Shown here in pieces: positions 1 through 11,660 of a DNA stretch of 64,000 bases. Made by a program: the position numbers and the translations under genes. This DNA is from Mustela lutreola (Eukaryota; Chordata; Mammalia; Carnivora; Mustelidae), in NCBI RefSeq assembly GCF_030435805.1, contig NC_081298.1:26214501-26278500 (forward strand), in the 5' to 3' direction. Every line of letters starts with the position of its first letter. Position 1 is the stretch's first letter. Under the pieces are notes generated by a model that did no database searches, was not told the origin of the DNA, and worked only from the letters and a program-made list of their open reading frames with translations.

Positions 1-250
1 CTGATGGAACTGGAAATTGGATGAATCTTTAGAGAGCAATTTGGCATATTAAAACTGTCAGGTACTATTCGTACACGTTAGACTGGCAAAAACTCGAAAA
101 GTCCAAGTTTGGCAACAATGGGCTAAAATTGGAAACTCTTGCTGTGCTGGTAGAAGGCACTCTGGAGAACACATGGCAGTGTTTAGTAAAACTGAATTTG
201 CACATAAACTGAATTTGCACATACTCTAGATGCAGCAGACCCCTCCTAGG
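1..250 (+). mobile_element. Old L1 fragment, 3' part
   Basis: It resembles the segment near the end of L1 ORF2 (AGAGAGCAATTTGGCA, AAAATTGGAAACTCT) and is strongly diverged. It lies in a TTLL9 intron. Confidence 0.4.
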
Positions 251-309
251 TCTAGACACTAGATAGCTACCTTACATATGCAACTGGGCATGACAGATAT
301 GGGGATGCT

Positions 310-815
310 CATTTGTAACTGCTCATATTTTTTTTATAGAGATAACCTGCAGCACACAGTTGGTGGTCCACCCTGGTTCCCTGGGCATTCTCCATTCCTG
401 TGCAAGTCAGTCAGAGGGCTTTCCACTGCCAGCACACAGTAGGGGTGGGGGGATGAGGGCAGGGGAGGCTTAAAGCAAATCCAAAGTGCCCCTCCCCCAA
501 CAGCACACAACCAATGACAACCAGACTTGATGGATAAATCCTCCAGCCCCTCTTGGCTCTGTTGGGATGAGCCTGCAGTGCGTTTTGCACTATCTCCTAG
601 GAAGCCCCTGTGGGACTGAGCCTCACGTGCCCACTGCAATAACCTGTCGGTAATGGACCTTTTATTGGTTTCTTTCCCTTGGCTGTCTCACATCCCCACT
701 TCCCTGCCAGTGCTTACTGGAATCACCTTTCAACCTTCCAAATAAACTGCTCTCACATCCTTGTCTCGGGGTCTGCTTCTGGAGGAAATCAATATTAAGG
801 CACAACCTAAAGGCC
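310..815 (+). mobile_element. Possible old LTR fragment (fossil)
   Basis: The right part, with an AATAAACTGCTCTCACATCC stretch followed by CTTGTCTCGGGGTCTGCTTC, resembles the end of endogenous-retrovirus LTRs. No internal viral genes are seen. Family not settled; ancient and degraded. Confidence 0.3.
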
Positions 816-1315
816 TTTCAACAGGAAGTAGGTAAATAACCAGCAGTATCCAATGGAACACACAGAGTAGTTCAAATGTATCAAGACCTAGGGGCACCAA
901 CTCGGATAAATACTGAAAATACAGTTTTGTGTGACAAAAGCAGCCCACAGAATGAGAGTATCACATCACATATGGAACATTTTCCTAACCTCATGCTGCC
1001 AGAGGCTGTCCACATCACACAATTCTGGTCAGTAAGATAAAAACTTACAAGATTGCTAAAGAGGATGCATTCCCGGAAAGCAAGGATTCTTTCAGTTAAA
1101 ATAAAGAATGAAAGAGATGTGGCTTGAGACTTCCTTTCCCCACTTCTGCCCATCTTGATCTCGACAGGAAGGCTGGCGCTGTAGCAGCCACTTAGTGTCC
1201 ATAGGGTGAAGGTCAAGACCATCACAGAGACACCAGCTCTGACAGTGTTGAACCACCTCACCGGCCTTCCAGGCTCTTTGTTACTTGAGGAAAGTTAATA
1301 CAATTTTTTTAAAAA

Positions 1316-1411
1316 CTACTGTGGTGATTCACAGACCTGGGGATAAAAATATATGTATATAAAAAATATATGTTTATAAAAAATAAAAAATTTAAAAAAA
1401 AAAAAAAAACT
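1316..1411 (+). mobile_element. L1 3' terminus with A-rich tail
   Basis: TGGTGATTCACAGACCTGGG, then GGATAAAAATATATG and an A-rich tail, matching the L1 end at 57.9-58.15 kb. Only the last ~95 bases are present. Confidence 0.65.
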
Positions 1412-1924
1412 ACTGTGGGTGGGGTTTCCTATTGTGTCCACCCTAAAACAGATCCCATTAACTGAAGTGCCCTTTTTTGGGGTTGGAGCGGGACTGAGTG
1501 TGTAAGTTCAGGGTTAGCACCTGGAATAGTGCTGAATTGCTCTGATGGGTGCTGCGGGATAGAAGGGTCAGGGACCACACATGCCCTCCTCGGTGGCAGT
1601 GCCGCCAGAAGTGACTTTAGAAAAAAGAGAAATAGCTAATGAAATAAGAATGAGAAATAGCTAATGAAATAAGAATAGAAATATCCAGAATATGTGTCAG
1701 TGTGTGCAATGTAACCTCCTCTGATTCCCCACAAAAAAACTTCAGTCAAGTCTACAGTGCTCCCTCCTGCTCTGTGCTAGTGGATTCCATTTGGGGGACC
1801 CAAGGAGGGGCTGAGTTCTGCACCCAGGTTACTGCTGCAGAGGGAAGCAGAAGAATAGAGTAGAGTAGACATTGGACTTATCAAGCCAGCACATGGTCGC
1901 TGAAGGAGGCAGGAGGGCATAGGT

Positions 1925-2115
1925 AGATACAACATGGGCCTGGGAGCCCAGTTCTGCCACTATGATCTTACAGTCTTGAGCAAGTTACCTAGCTTCTCTG
2001 AGCTTCAGTTTCCCCGTCTATAGAATGGACCCAATAATAGTATCAACTTCAAAGGAGTGTGGTAAGGACTCAAGGAGATAATGCAGACTGGCACATGGTT
2101 AAGTGCTCGTGATTG
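1925..2115 (+). repeat. MIR SINE relic
   Basis: The core words are recognisable: a TTGAGCAAGTTACCTAGCTT-like stretch, TCTGAGCTTCAGTTTCCCC, and the following AATAATAG. Confidence 0.7.
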
Positions 2116-2233
2116 ATTATTATCATTATCATTATTGAAGTAAAGAAAGGGGATGGAGAGATTGAAAAAGGGAAGGAAGGAAGGTAGTTAGTTCGTTAGC
2201 TCTGGGTTTATTAGATTGCATGGGACCACTCAC

Positions 2234-5200
2234 CGCTCTTTTCCCTTTGACAATCCGTGGCCCTTGTAATTTTGATTCTGCAAGAAGAAAAGAAAAGCGA
2301 TGTAACTGGTTCTGTATATCCACCCTGTCTTCCCAGCTCAATTTACTGCAGATAATAAAAATCTCAAACCATTAGACACAACACTGCCCAGATCCTGAGA
2401 CAGGAAGGACCAGCCTGGCCAAGTTCACGTTCACATTGGTCAACATGTTCCCAGCAACTTGATCCTTGGAATAAATCTCTAAGTATTCAAGGACCCACTT
2501 CACAGGATTGTTCCACAGGCATGACCAGTAGAGTGAATACGTAGTTTTCAGTGCTCCAAAGGTCCAACCCTGAACCCCAGTGGTTCTGAGATCAGCAGGC
2601 TCTGTGAGAAGGAACTGAAACTTGAATGTTTGGCTAGATCCATGGTCCAGAAGGGGCTGGGTCAAAGATTCTGAGTGAAGTTAATTTCTTCCACCCAAAA
2701 TGGACCTTTCAAATCCTCAATGGGTGTTGGGGGTGGGTATTATTTTGCTTCTACCACATCTAAAACAGTTTGGCCTTTAGTCCTGGTATAATCCCTAATG
2801 GCAGGTATGAAAAAGAAATCAAAACTGGTCTTGTTCAGGATGACCATTGCAACTTGGACAGACTTGTCATCTGCATTAGTTTTCTAATACTGCATAACAA
2901 ATTACCACAAACTTGGAAGCCTAAAATAGTGCAAATTTATGTCTTGGAGTTTCCATGGGCATGGCTTAGCTGGATCTTCTGGCCAGGTCTTACAAGGCTA
3001 CAACCAAGGTGACGGCCTGGGTTATGATTCTCATGCATCTGCTTGGGGTCCTTTTCCAAGATCATCCAGATTGTTGGCAGAGTTCAGTTGCTTGGGGTTG
3101 CAATGACAGAGGTCTCTGTTTACTTGCTAGCTATTGATTAGGGGCTGCTCTCAGCAACTAGAGGCCCCCTGCAGTTCCTTTCATCATGGCCCCCTAGGCA
3201 GTTCACAACATGGATATTTGCTTTCCTCCAGGCCAGCAGGAGCTCATCCCTCCAACTTCCAACCCTCCCCACTCCAAGTCACCCCCTGTATGATGCATGG
3301 TATATAATCATGGTAGTAACTATCCCATCAAATTCACAGGCTCCACCCACCCTCAAGGGGAGGGAATTATACGAGGTGTGTACACAAAGGGTGGGAATCT
3401 TGGGGGCCTACTAGAATTCTGCCTACCATACCACCCTATCCCTCAAAAAGCCAGTGGAATGGATAGAGGATACTGCTTTATGAAACTGACGGAAGTTAAC
3501 GCCCTACAATAGCACATGGACTCTTATCCCAGTATCACATTCAAGTCCCTCCAACTCCCCCAGCACTGTAAGGTGTCCTCTTTTTTGATTATATCCTGTA
3601 TACTCCTTCACATTTTCAGTTCTATTTTCCTTATATTTATACAGTATTTGGTTAAAAAAACTTTTCCTGGGGTGCCTGGGTAGCTCAGTCAGTTAAGCAT
3701 CTGCCTTCTGCTCAGGTCATGATCACAGGGTCTTGGGATACAATCCCCATCAGGCTCCCTGCTCAGCAGGGATCCTGCTTCTCCCTCTGCCTGCCACTCC
3801 CCCTGCTTGTGCTCTCTCTCTCTCTGACAGATAAATAAATAAAATCTTTAAAAAATAAAAATAGAAAACTTTTCCTTTCCTCACTGAATTGCATTGATTC
3901 TTCTGTTGAAATTCAGTTGACTGTGTATATGTAGGTCTATCTCTAGAGTGTTTGTCTACCCTTATGTCACTACACACTGTCTTAATTACAATAGCTTTCT
4001 AGTAAATCTTTTTTCTTTTTCTAGTTTTTACTTATTTATTTGACAGAGAAACGGTAAGAGAGAGAACACAAGCAGGGGGAATGGGAGAGGGAGAAGCAGG
4101 CTTCCCACTGAGCAGAGAGACACATGGGGGCTCTATCCCAGGACCCTAGAGTCATGACTTGAGTTGAAGGCAGATGCTTAACGACTGAGTCACCCAGGCA
4201 TCCCTCTAGTAAATCTTGAAATAAGGTACTATAAGTCCTCCCTCCTTGTTTGTTTGTTTGTTTGTTTTTTCAAGATTGCCTTTGCAGTTTGGGGTTATTT
4301 GCACTTCAATATAAATTTTAGAATCAGCTTGCTGATTTCTACCAAAAGAAGTGTGTTGGGATTTTATTTGGATTATATTGAATCTATAGATCATTTTGAG
4401 AAGTGACATCATCAAGTATTGACTCTTCCAATCCATGAACATGGTCTATCTCTCCATTAAATTAAGTCTTTTTAAAATTTTTTTCCCACAATATTTTCTA
4501 GTTTTCAGTACAGAAGTCTGGGACCTTTTAAATTAAATTTACTCATAAGTATTTGATTTTGTGATGCTATCTTAAATAATATTTTTAAATTTTCATTTTC
4601 CAATTATTTGATGATAGAATATTGTGGAGAGCAGAATAATGCTCCCCCAAAAGATGTGCATGTCCTAATATGCCAGAACCTGTAAATACATTACATTACA
4701 AGAGGAAATTAAGATTGCAAATATAATCAACTGACTTTAAAATAGAGAGGTTATCCTGGATTATCTGAGTGGGGCCAATGTAATCACTCTTTTGTTGTGA
4801 GAGGGAATTAAAGAAATGGGGGTGCCAATTCATGAGAAGTAGAGCCCGGGATACGAAGCAGGCTAGTGGGGGGGGGGGGCGGTGCTGGATTCCAGAGTAA
4901 TTCATTACCCTTCTTCTTTGGGTCGCATTCCCCCCCCCCCACTTTTCTCCTTTTTAAAGTGGGGGAGTTGGCCCGTGCACTCCTAAGGGACAGGGACTTG
5001 TCTGATTGACCTCCGTGTCCTTACTGGTCAGCACTGGGCTCAGTTTAAAGAAGGTCCTGATTAGCGTTTTAGGATGAATGAATGGATGCATGGGTAGGCA
5101 AGTGAGAGGCGGGATGAACGGATTTCTAAGAGCTTTTCCAGGTCAGGAAATCGAAAATTCTGAGGTTCCCCCAGGGTCGCAGAAATCGCTGATTACAGTT

Positions 5201-5445
5201 TAGAATCCCAGATTTTCCCAACTTTCCCGCCAGCAAGCCTAGTGGTGGACTCGCGCAGCACCTCCGGAGGCGCGCGGCCAGCCAGGGCTTGAAGTCTTTT
5301 CTCTGTATTCATCATTTTCCTCCCATTCTACCCAGAACCACTCTGCGGGGACCCCCAAGTCGGATGCCTCTGTAGCCTCCCTCCCTTCTCGAAGGACGAT
5401 GAAAACATCTGGATCCCGTGGCACTCCTACCTTCGGGCGCGACAT
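2234..5445 (-). CDS. TTLL9: TTLL9, first two coding exons (partial; gene continues off the left edge)
   Basis: Tubulin tyrosine ligase-like 9 is a probable tubulin polyglutamylase of cilia and flagella. Coding exon 1 is 5431-5445 on the minus strand and encodes MSRPK, followed by a GTAGGA donor. Coding exon 2 is 2234-2277; it follows a pyrimidine-rich TTCTTCTTGCAG acceptor, encodes NQNYKGHGLSKGKE plus two bases of Arg, and ends at a GTGAGT donor. The join MSRPK-NQNYKGHGLSKGKER lines up with the human start MSRQKSQTSKGHGASKGKER (recalled). Phases agree (0, then 2). The ATG has A at -3. Exon 3 and the ATP-grasp-like ligase core were not found between 1 and 2233, so they should lie outside the window. 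The identification rests on about 20 residues plus the expected position next to DUSP15 in divergent orientation. Confidence 0.8.
2865..3470 (-). mobile_element. MaLR/MLT1-type LTR fossil, reverse orientation
   Basis: The left end carries TTAGTTTTCTAATACTGCAT then AACAAATTACCACAAACTTG; the right end carries CTCAAGGGGAGGGAATTATA and AGAATTCTGCCTACCATA. These are the paired ends of MLT1-like LTRs read backwards. A solitary ancient LTR, with no internal genes seen. Confidence 0.55.
3669..3864 (+). mobile_element. Can-SINE
   Basis: tRNA-derived head GGGGTGCCTGGGTAGCTCAG, a CT-rich body and an AAATAAATAAAATC tail. Flanked by the repeat AAAACTTTTCCT. It sits in an antisense L1. Confidence 0.9.
3866..4616 (-). 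mobile_element. Antisense L1 ORF2-region fragment, split by a Can-SINE
   Basis: L1-like sequence in reverse (words such as GCTTGCTGATTTCTACCAAA and TTGAATCTATAGATCATTTT) runs on both sides of the SINE at 4013-4204. The fragment is diverged. Confidence 0.6.
4013..4204 (-). mobile_element. Can-SINE, reverse orientation
   Basis: The head complement CCCAGGCATCCCT is at the right, with T-rich tail sequence at the left. A perfect CTAGTAAATCTT duplication (3999-4010 and 4206-4217) flanks it. Confidence 0.92.
4617..4900 (+). mobile_element. MaLR/MLT1-type LTR fossil, forward orientation
   Basis: Sequence such as CAGAATAATGCTCCCCCAAA, GATGTGCATGTCCTAAT and TTATCCTGGATTATCTGAGT is the well-known 5' part of MLT1-like LTRs. 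Only an LTR part is present; ancient. Confidence 0.6.
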
Positions 5446-5830
5446 GGTACGATCCCCCAGCGCCGGACCCAAACCGCTGCCTAGCTGCGCGCAGGCCTCG
5501 CGTCCCGTTGCCAAAGCGACAGAGGGCGCCCGGATCCGCCGCTCTGATTGGATGAGCCGAGGGCCCTCCTCTCCGCGGGGTTCGTGGGCTTGTGTCGGAT
5601 CCCAGCCCCTGAAAATTTTGCGCGCCGCGGCTGCCCAGACCCGGTTATTCGTTGGACCTTTCTCTCCCAACCCCTCTCTTCCGCGACCCTAGGGCGCACT
5701 CCACCAAGGACTGGCTGCCTTCGGCGGGCACTGACTGCCCAGCGCCTCTTCCAGCTGCGTTTCGCGGGACCTGCGAGCGCTCAGTCTGAAAAGTTGTCAG
5801 CTGTTGGTAAACGCAATGGTTTTAAGTTTC
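5240..5830 (-). promoter_or_regulatory. TTLL9: CpG-rich promoter region of TTLL9
   Basis: A CpG-dense, repeat-free stretch surrounds the TTLL9 first coding exon, in contrast to the AT-rich repeats on both sides. It holds CpG clusters on both sides of the ATG at 5443-5445 and a CCAAT-type box on the minus strand near 5547 (ATTGG on the plus strand is ATTGGATGAG). The start site is inferred to lie to the right of 5445. Boundaries are by eye. Confidence 0.6.
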
Positions 5831-6341
5831 CTTCCTCGGCTCCTCACTAAGTCACCTTGTCATTTGGTTAGTTAGTAACGCGGCCACTTCTGCTTTTTCT
5901 CGAACACTCTCTCTAATTCTTAGGCCCCAACTCGAAACCAGGATTCACCTGAACGCCTATAGTAGCCTCCTCACCAGTCGGCCAGTGCCCACCTTTGCAC
6001 TATCCATTCCAGTTCATTCTTGGCACTGCAGTTGAAGAGCACAATTGGTGAAGAACACCAATCCGGTCTCATCTCTCCACTGCGCGTGACCTGAAGTAGC
6101 AATTTACTCGTCATTGCACCCTGTATCGGCTCCCCGCCTTTCCCTGCCTCGTTTCTCCACAGCCCTGGATCTACACACCAACCACCATAGCTAATTAGAA
6201 ACTGTTAAAAAAAAAAAAAAAGTGTTGTTTGTTTTATAGCAACAAAATATGTTATGTACGAATATATCTAATAAAATATATGCAAGACATTTTTTTAAAC
6301 AACAAACTCTTATTAAGCCTCTATGACATGCCTCATTCATT

Positions 6342-6491
6342 TTTTTTAAACATTTTATTTATTTATTTGAGAGAAAGAGAGCATGAGAGGGGAGGTCAGA
6401 GGGAGAAGCAGATTCCCCCTGGAGCAGGACTCCAGGAGCACGACCTGAGCTGAAGGCAGTTGCTCAACCAACTGAGCCACCCAGGTGCCCC
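6342..6491 (-). mobile_element. Can-SINE, reverse orientation
   Basis: TTTATTTATTTGAGAG tail complement to CCACCCAGGTGCCCC head complement. Imperfect flanking repeat ATGCCTCATTC/ATGCTTCATTC. Confidence 0.88.
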
Positions 6492-6760
6492 AAGTATGCT
6501 TCATTCTTGACTCTATGAGGACACAGCAATGAACAAAACCAAGTATCTGCTCTTGCGGGGTTTGTATTCCATAGGGAAAATTACGAAACATTGAAGGACA
6601 TTAAAGGAGACCTGAATAAATGGAGGGATGTACCATGTTCATGGGCAGGAAGACTCAATATCAAAAAGATGTGTATTTTTTCAAATCCAACCAGGACTTT
6701 TGAGAAACCTTCCCAACCCAAGAGATGCAAATATCAGGAAGGATATGGGGATCCTAGAAA

Positions 6761-6762
<2 letters not shown>

Positions 6763-6801
<39 letters not shown>
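6763..6801 (+). repeat. (TG)n microsatellite
   Basis: About 19 uninterrupted TG units. Confidence 0.97.
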
Positions 6802-6804
<3 letters not shown>

Positions 6805-6992
6805 AACTTCATGTACAATAGAAGTGGCATCATAAATCAGTAAATGCCATTGAGAAACTGGTTTTGCATAGGAATAAAAAAATCAAGCACATTAAAGAAC
6901 AAATATGGCAAACAAATATTTCAAGCTATTAGAAAAATAAGTATGTATACATAATATTTTATGATATCTGAGTGGGGAAGTGTTTCTTTTTT

Positions 6993-7152
6993 AAAAAAGA
7001 TTTTTATTTATTTATTTGAGAGAGAGAGCACACAGGCAGAGCAAAGGCAGAGGGAAAGGGAGAAGCAGGCTCTCCGCTGAGCAGAGAGCCCAATGCAGGG
7101 CTCCATCCCAGGACCCTGGGATCATGACCTGAGCTGAAGGCAGATGCTTGAA
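6993..7152 (-). mobile_element. Can-SINE, reverse, head missing
   Basis: The SINE body runs up to CCTGAGCTGAAGGCAGATGC and stops before the GCCACCCAGG head part. Confidence 0.8.
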
Positions 7153-7316
7153 GGATTTCTTAATAAAGCACTAGTCATAGAAGAAAAAATTAATCTGTGG
7201 CTCTCTCAAAATCTAAACTGCCATAATACAAAAGATATTTTAAGTTTAATTAATTAAACTTTTAATTAATTAAAAGACAAGCTACATAAATAAATGATTA
7301 AAACGTTTAAAAAGGG

Positions 7317-7511
7317 GGTGAGGTGCCTGGTTGGTTCAGTCAGTTAAGCGACTGACTCTTGGAATCAATACCAGAGTCAGCTCTGTGTTTGGTGGAGTCT
7401 GTGTGGGATTCTTGTCTTCTCCTCCTTCCCTCTGCCCTTCCCCCCACCTTGTGCTCTCATCTGTGCCCTTTCTCTCTCTCTCTCTGTCTCTCTCTCTCAA
7501 ATAAATAAATA
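7317..7511 (+). mobile_element. Can-SINE
   Basis: The diverged head (GGTGCCTGGTTGGTTCAGTC) and AAATAAATAAATAG tail are present. It is the first of a same-strand series. Confidence 0.85.
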
Positions 7512-7690
7512 GGACAGCTGGGTAGCTCAGTCAATTAAGCTTCTGACTTCAGCTCAGGTTGTGATCGTGGGGTCCTGGGATAGAGGACTAGATCGGGCTC
7601 CCTGCTTGATGGGAAATCTGCTTATCCCTCTACCCTCTTCCCCCACTCATGTCCTCTCTCTCAATACATAATTATATAAGATCATTAAAA
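7512..7690 (+). mobile_element. Can-SINE
   Basis: CAGCTGGGTAGCTCAGTCAA head directly follows the preceding SINE tail. Short, diverged AATACATAATTATA end. Confidence 0.8.
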
Positions 7691-7699
7691 GACAAGATA

Positions 7700-8385
7700 C
7701 ACACTAGGAGGCAATAGGTGTAACAAAGGACTAGTACTCAAAGAACTACAACCATTAAGAAAAAGACTACCCCCCACCTCATTAGAGAAAAGAAAAATGG
7801 ACAAAAGATATGAATAGAGGACTTTAAGCAAAAGAAACTCTATTAGCCAATAAGAACATCAAACTATGTAAATCAAAACAATTATAAAATATTATTTTAA
7901 ACATATCATCTAGACAAAAATAAAAACACATTTCAAAGTCAAGTGTTTTTGAGGATGTGGGAATCTGAACTATCATATGCAGTTGGTAGATTCACAATTT
8001 GGGACACAATGTGCAATATCTCATAAAGTTGAAAATGCATACAACTTACAACCTGGTTCCACTACTGGACAGATATCCAAAGGTTCTCTGAATACACCTA
8101 CACAGCCCAGGGAATATCACTTTGGAGCTAATGTGCCAGATGACATTCTTCCCTAAAGAAATTCTCATCCTTGTTCATAGGTCATATATACAAGGATGTT
8201 CATTGCAACACTCTTTATAATTATGGGAAATACTAGAAAAAATCTAAATGTCTACTCATAATGAGATGATTAATAAAATGGAATAAGCTCTAAAAAATAC
8301 TATGTAGTGATAAAAATTAATGGTCCAAATCTATATCAACATAAAAATATCCCCCAAACCTACTGTTGAATGAATAGAAGATAGC
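7700..8385 (+). mobile_element. L1 fragment (3' part of ORF2 and beyond)
   Basis: L1-like words such as AGGATGTTCATTGCAACACT and AAATCTAAATGTCTACTC, in frame-broken, diverged sequence. Confidence 0.65.
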
Positions 8386-8390
8386 TGTAG

Positions 8391-8588
8391 GGGCATCTGG
8401 GTGGCTCAGTCAGTTAAAGTGTCTGCCTTCAGCTCAGATCATGATCCCAGGGTCTGTGATCCAGCCCTGCATTGGGCTCCCTGCTCAGTGGGGAGTCTGC
8501 TTCTCCCTCTCCCCCCTGTTCATGATCTTTCTCTAGATCATGCTCTCTCTCTCTCTCTCAAATAAATAAAATCTTTAAAAAAATAAAA
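8391..8588 (+). mobile_element. Can-SINE
   Basis: GGGGCATCTGGGTGGCTCAG head and an AAATAAATAAAATC tail. Confidence 0.92.
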
Positions 8589-8751
8589 GAGTTGTAGAAT
8601 GATAAATATTTTTAAGGATTGAAATTTGTATTAATTATAAACATACAAAAGTATATTCTATATACTGATGGGGATATTAAAAATTTATGGGGGTAAAATT
8701 TATGGGGGTAAAAAAATTATGGGGGTATTAAAATTTAAAAATACAGACTAG

Positions 8752-8975
8752 AGGGGAACCCAGGTGGCTCAGTCATTTAAGTTTCTGCCTTTGGTTTAGG
8801 TCATGATCCCAGGGTCCTGGGATGGAGCCCCCCCACACTGTGGGGCTCCCTGCTCAGCAGCTGGCAGGCTACTTCTTCCTCTGCCTCTCCCCTCCCCTCG
8901 GCTCATGCTCTTTTTCACTTGCACTCTCTCTCTCTCTCTCTCTAAAAATAAATAAATAAAATATTTTGAAAAAAA
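8752..8975 (+). mobile_element. Can-SINE
   Basis: GGGGAACCCAGGTGGCTCAG head, a long CT microsatellite and an AAATAAATAAATAA tail. Confidence 0.88.
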
Positions 8976-8984
8976 GAGTATCAG

Positions 8985-9190
8985 GGACACCTTGGTGGCT
9001 CAGTGGGTTGGGCCTCTGCCTTCAGCTCAGGTCATGATCCCAGGACCCTGGGATAGGGCCCTGCATCAGGCTCTCTGCTCAGCAGGGAGCCTGCTTCCGT
9101 GCCCTCCACCCCCCACCTGCCTCTCTGCCTACTTGTGATCTCTCTCTGTCAAATAAATAAATAAAAATAAAATCTTAAAAAAAAGAAAAA
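8985..9190 (+). mobile_element. Can-SINE
   Basis: GGGACACCTTGGTGGCTCAG head and CTACTTGTGATCTCTCTCTG tail form. AAGAGTATCAG/AAGAATATCAG flanks. Confidence 0.92.
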
Positions 9191-9210
9191 AGAATATCAG
9201 AAGACTATCA

Positions 9211-9411
9211 GGGGCGCCTGGGTGGCTCAGTAGGTTAAAGCCTCTGCCTTCGGCTCAGGTCAGGATCTCAGGGTCCTGGGATTGAGCCCCGCATTGGGCT
9301 CTCTGCTTAGCAGGGAGCCTGCTTCCTCCCCTCTCTCCCAGCCTGCCTCTCTGCCTACTTGTGATCTCTGTCTGTCAAATAAATAAATAAAATCTTAAAA
9401 AAAAAAAAAAA
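9211..9411 (+). mobile_element. Can-SINE, young
   Basis: GGGGCGCCTGGGTGGCTCAG head, AAATAAATAAATAA and poly-A tail, perfect AGACTATCAG target duplication. Confidence 0.95.
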
Positions 9412-10019
9412 AAGACTATCAGTACTCCCATAGAGGAAGAAGTTTAGGAGGCCTTGGGAATGCATAATGGTGGGGCCTTATCTTAATTGGGGTCAGCAAG
9501 GACTGGCAGGAAGAAATGGGAATTAGACTGGTAATGTAGATGGGAAGAACATTCCAGATGGAGAGAATGGTATGTGCGAAATTGGGAATCAGAGAGAGTG
9601 AAGCATGTTTGTGGAAACAAATGCGGGTCAGGGGCCAGGCAAAAGTGAAGAAGAGGGGAGACATGAGGCTGCCAAACCCCCATGTTGTTGTTGTTTCCTT
9701 TATTACAAATGTGGAAACAGAGCCCTAGGGAGGAGAGCAGAACCATGGCCTCCTAACTCCTTGTCACATGCTCCACGATATAATAACGAGAATGATAATA
9801 ATGATGATGCGTCATGTGCCGGTCTCTTTACTAGGTACTTGAAGTATATCCTCCCATTACTCTCACTACAGACCTATAAAGGTTTTTCCTCCCCATTTTC
9901 CAGATGAACTGAGACTCACGAAAGTTAAGAAATTTGCTCAAAGTCAGAGAGGCAGAAGCCGGATCCCACAAGGCCTTGCGTCCGATGCTGAACAGATTGA
10001 GTATTTCCTAAGGATATTG

Positions 10020-10540
10020 GTGGGTGTATTGGGTTCCTATTCCAGCTGTAATTACCACAAACTGAGTGACCTAAAAGAACTCAAATGTATGAGCTTGTAG
10101 TTTTTGAGGTCAGGCGTCTGAAGTGGGTTTCACTAGGCTAAGATTTAGGTATCAGCAAGGCTGGGTTCCTAGGAGGCCTTAGGAGAGAATCTGTTTCCTT
10201 GCTTTTCTACCTGCATTCCTCGGCTCCCAACCCCCTTCCATTCTTCAAAGCCAGCAATCATAACACTCCTGACCTCTGTTTCTACCATCAGATACCCCCG
10301 CCCCCCAATTCTATACTCCTACCTCCCTATCTCGCTTCTAAGGACCTGGGGGATAACATTGGGCCCACGCAAATAATCCAGGACAGTCTTGTCATCTCAT
10401 GATCAGCTGATTAGCAACTTTAATTCCATCCACCAGCCTTAATGCCCCCATCTAACATAATATATTCACAATTTCTAGGAATTAGAGCATAGACTTCTTC
10501 GGGGAGACCGTTATGTTGCCTACCACAATGAACCACATTG
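10020..10540 (-). mobile_element. MaLR/MLT1-type LTR fossil, reverse orientation
   Basis: The left end resembles the reversed MLT1 terminus (GTAATTACCACAAACTGAGT). The interior carries GGGCCCACGCAAATAATCCA, and the right end has GTTGCCTACCACA. Ancient solitary LTR with no internal genes. Confidence 0.55.
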
Positions 10541-11164
10541 AAGGGTTTTAAGCAAGGAAGTGACAAAGTGAGACCTGTGTTTTAGCATCTTCATATTCCT
10601 GGTTTTGCAAAACAATCTCTCCCTGACTTATTTAAGGCAAACTGAGCTTTGCAACAGCTAACACTTCCGAAGGCGGAACAGTTCATAGACACTAAATGTG
10701 TTAAGCCTAATAACTACAGCTGGTGTTTTTACAGAGCTTTTTACGTGACGGAGATCCTTTGTACATGCAATTTGCTTATTCCCCCAACAACCAAGTCCAA
10801 GTCCAAGGCACTGTTAATTATTGCCCATTTATGAATGAGGAAACTGATCCAGGGGCATTTGGTCACCTGCCCAGGGCCATAGAGCTGCTAAAGCCAGGGC
10901 CAGAACTAGGAACTAGTCTGCAGACCCCTCCACCAGCATTTCTTTACGCCATCTGTGGGGTGGGCATTCTGGGAAATCCAAGTCAGCACATCTTTGGTGT
11001 AATGACTCATGTATAACTTGTTGCCCAACAGACATGTGTTGAATAGATGAGGTCCTGCTTTCACTTCTGTGACACAAACAGTGGTTTTCAAGGCAGGAAA
11101 ATGGGGAATGTCCTAGAATTCCCCCCTTTTCCCCACATCCAATCTATTTGCAAGTCCCATCAGC

Positions 11165-11660
11165 TACGCTGCCAAAATATTAAGTCTATCCCCTTCTTTC
11201 CAGTTTTCCCTGCTCCTGCTGTGTCCCAGGGCACCACCGCCTCACTGGCCTCCCTGCTTGGTCCCTCTAATATATTCGCTCTGGATAGGCGTCAAAGTGA
11301 CCAGCTTAAAATGTAAACCAGATGACAGGGCTGGCCTCCCCTGTTAAATTTTCCCACCACATTTCCATCATACAGAGGAGGAAAGCCTAGACTCCCAGTT
11401 ATGGCCATACACAGTCCTGTGCACTGGGCTCCCCACTTTCTCTTTATCCTCAAGTCCCTTGGCGCCCCTCCTCTCCAGTCCCACTGATTCTTTGCAAAGG
11501 ACAAACTCTTCCCACCACAGGGCCTTTGCTTGTCTTGTTCCTTCTGCTGGAAATCTCCTCTTTAAACAGCTGGGTCTTTCTTATACATCAAGTCCTAGCT
11601 CAGGTGTTGCTTATTTAAGAAAGGTTCTTCCTGCCTCGTTCTCTTTCCCTCACTGAAAAT
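11165..11660 (+). repeat. L2-type LINE relic
   Basis: Words typical of old L2/MIR-class interspersed repeats, including CAGGGCCTTTGCTTGTCTTG and TCCTTCTGCTGGAAATCTCC. Confidence 0.55.

Noticed and set aside
881-1261. 126-residue minus-strand frame with a signal-peptide-like start
   Set aside because: Lies in or beyond TTLL9 intron 2, matches no TTLL9 exon, and has no splice context; hydrophobic starts of this kind arise by chance.
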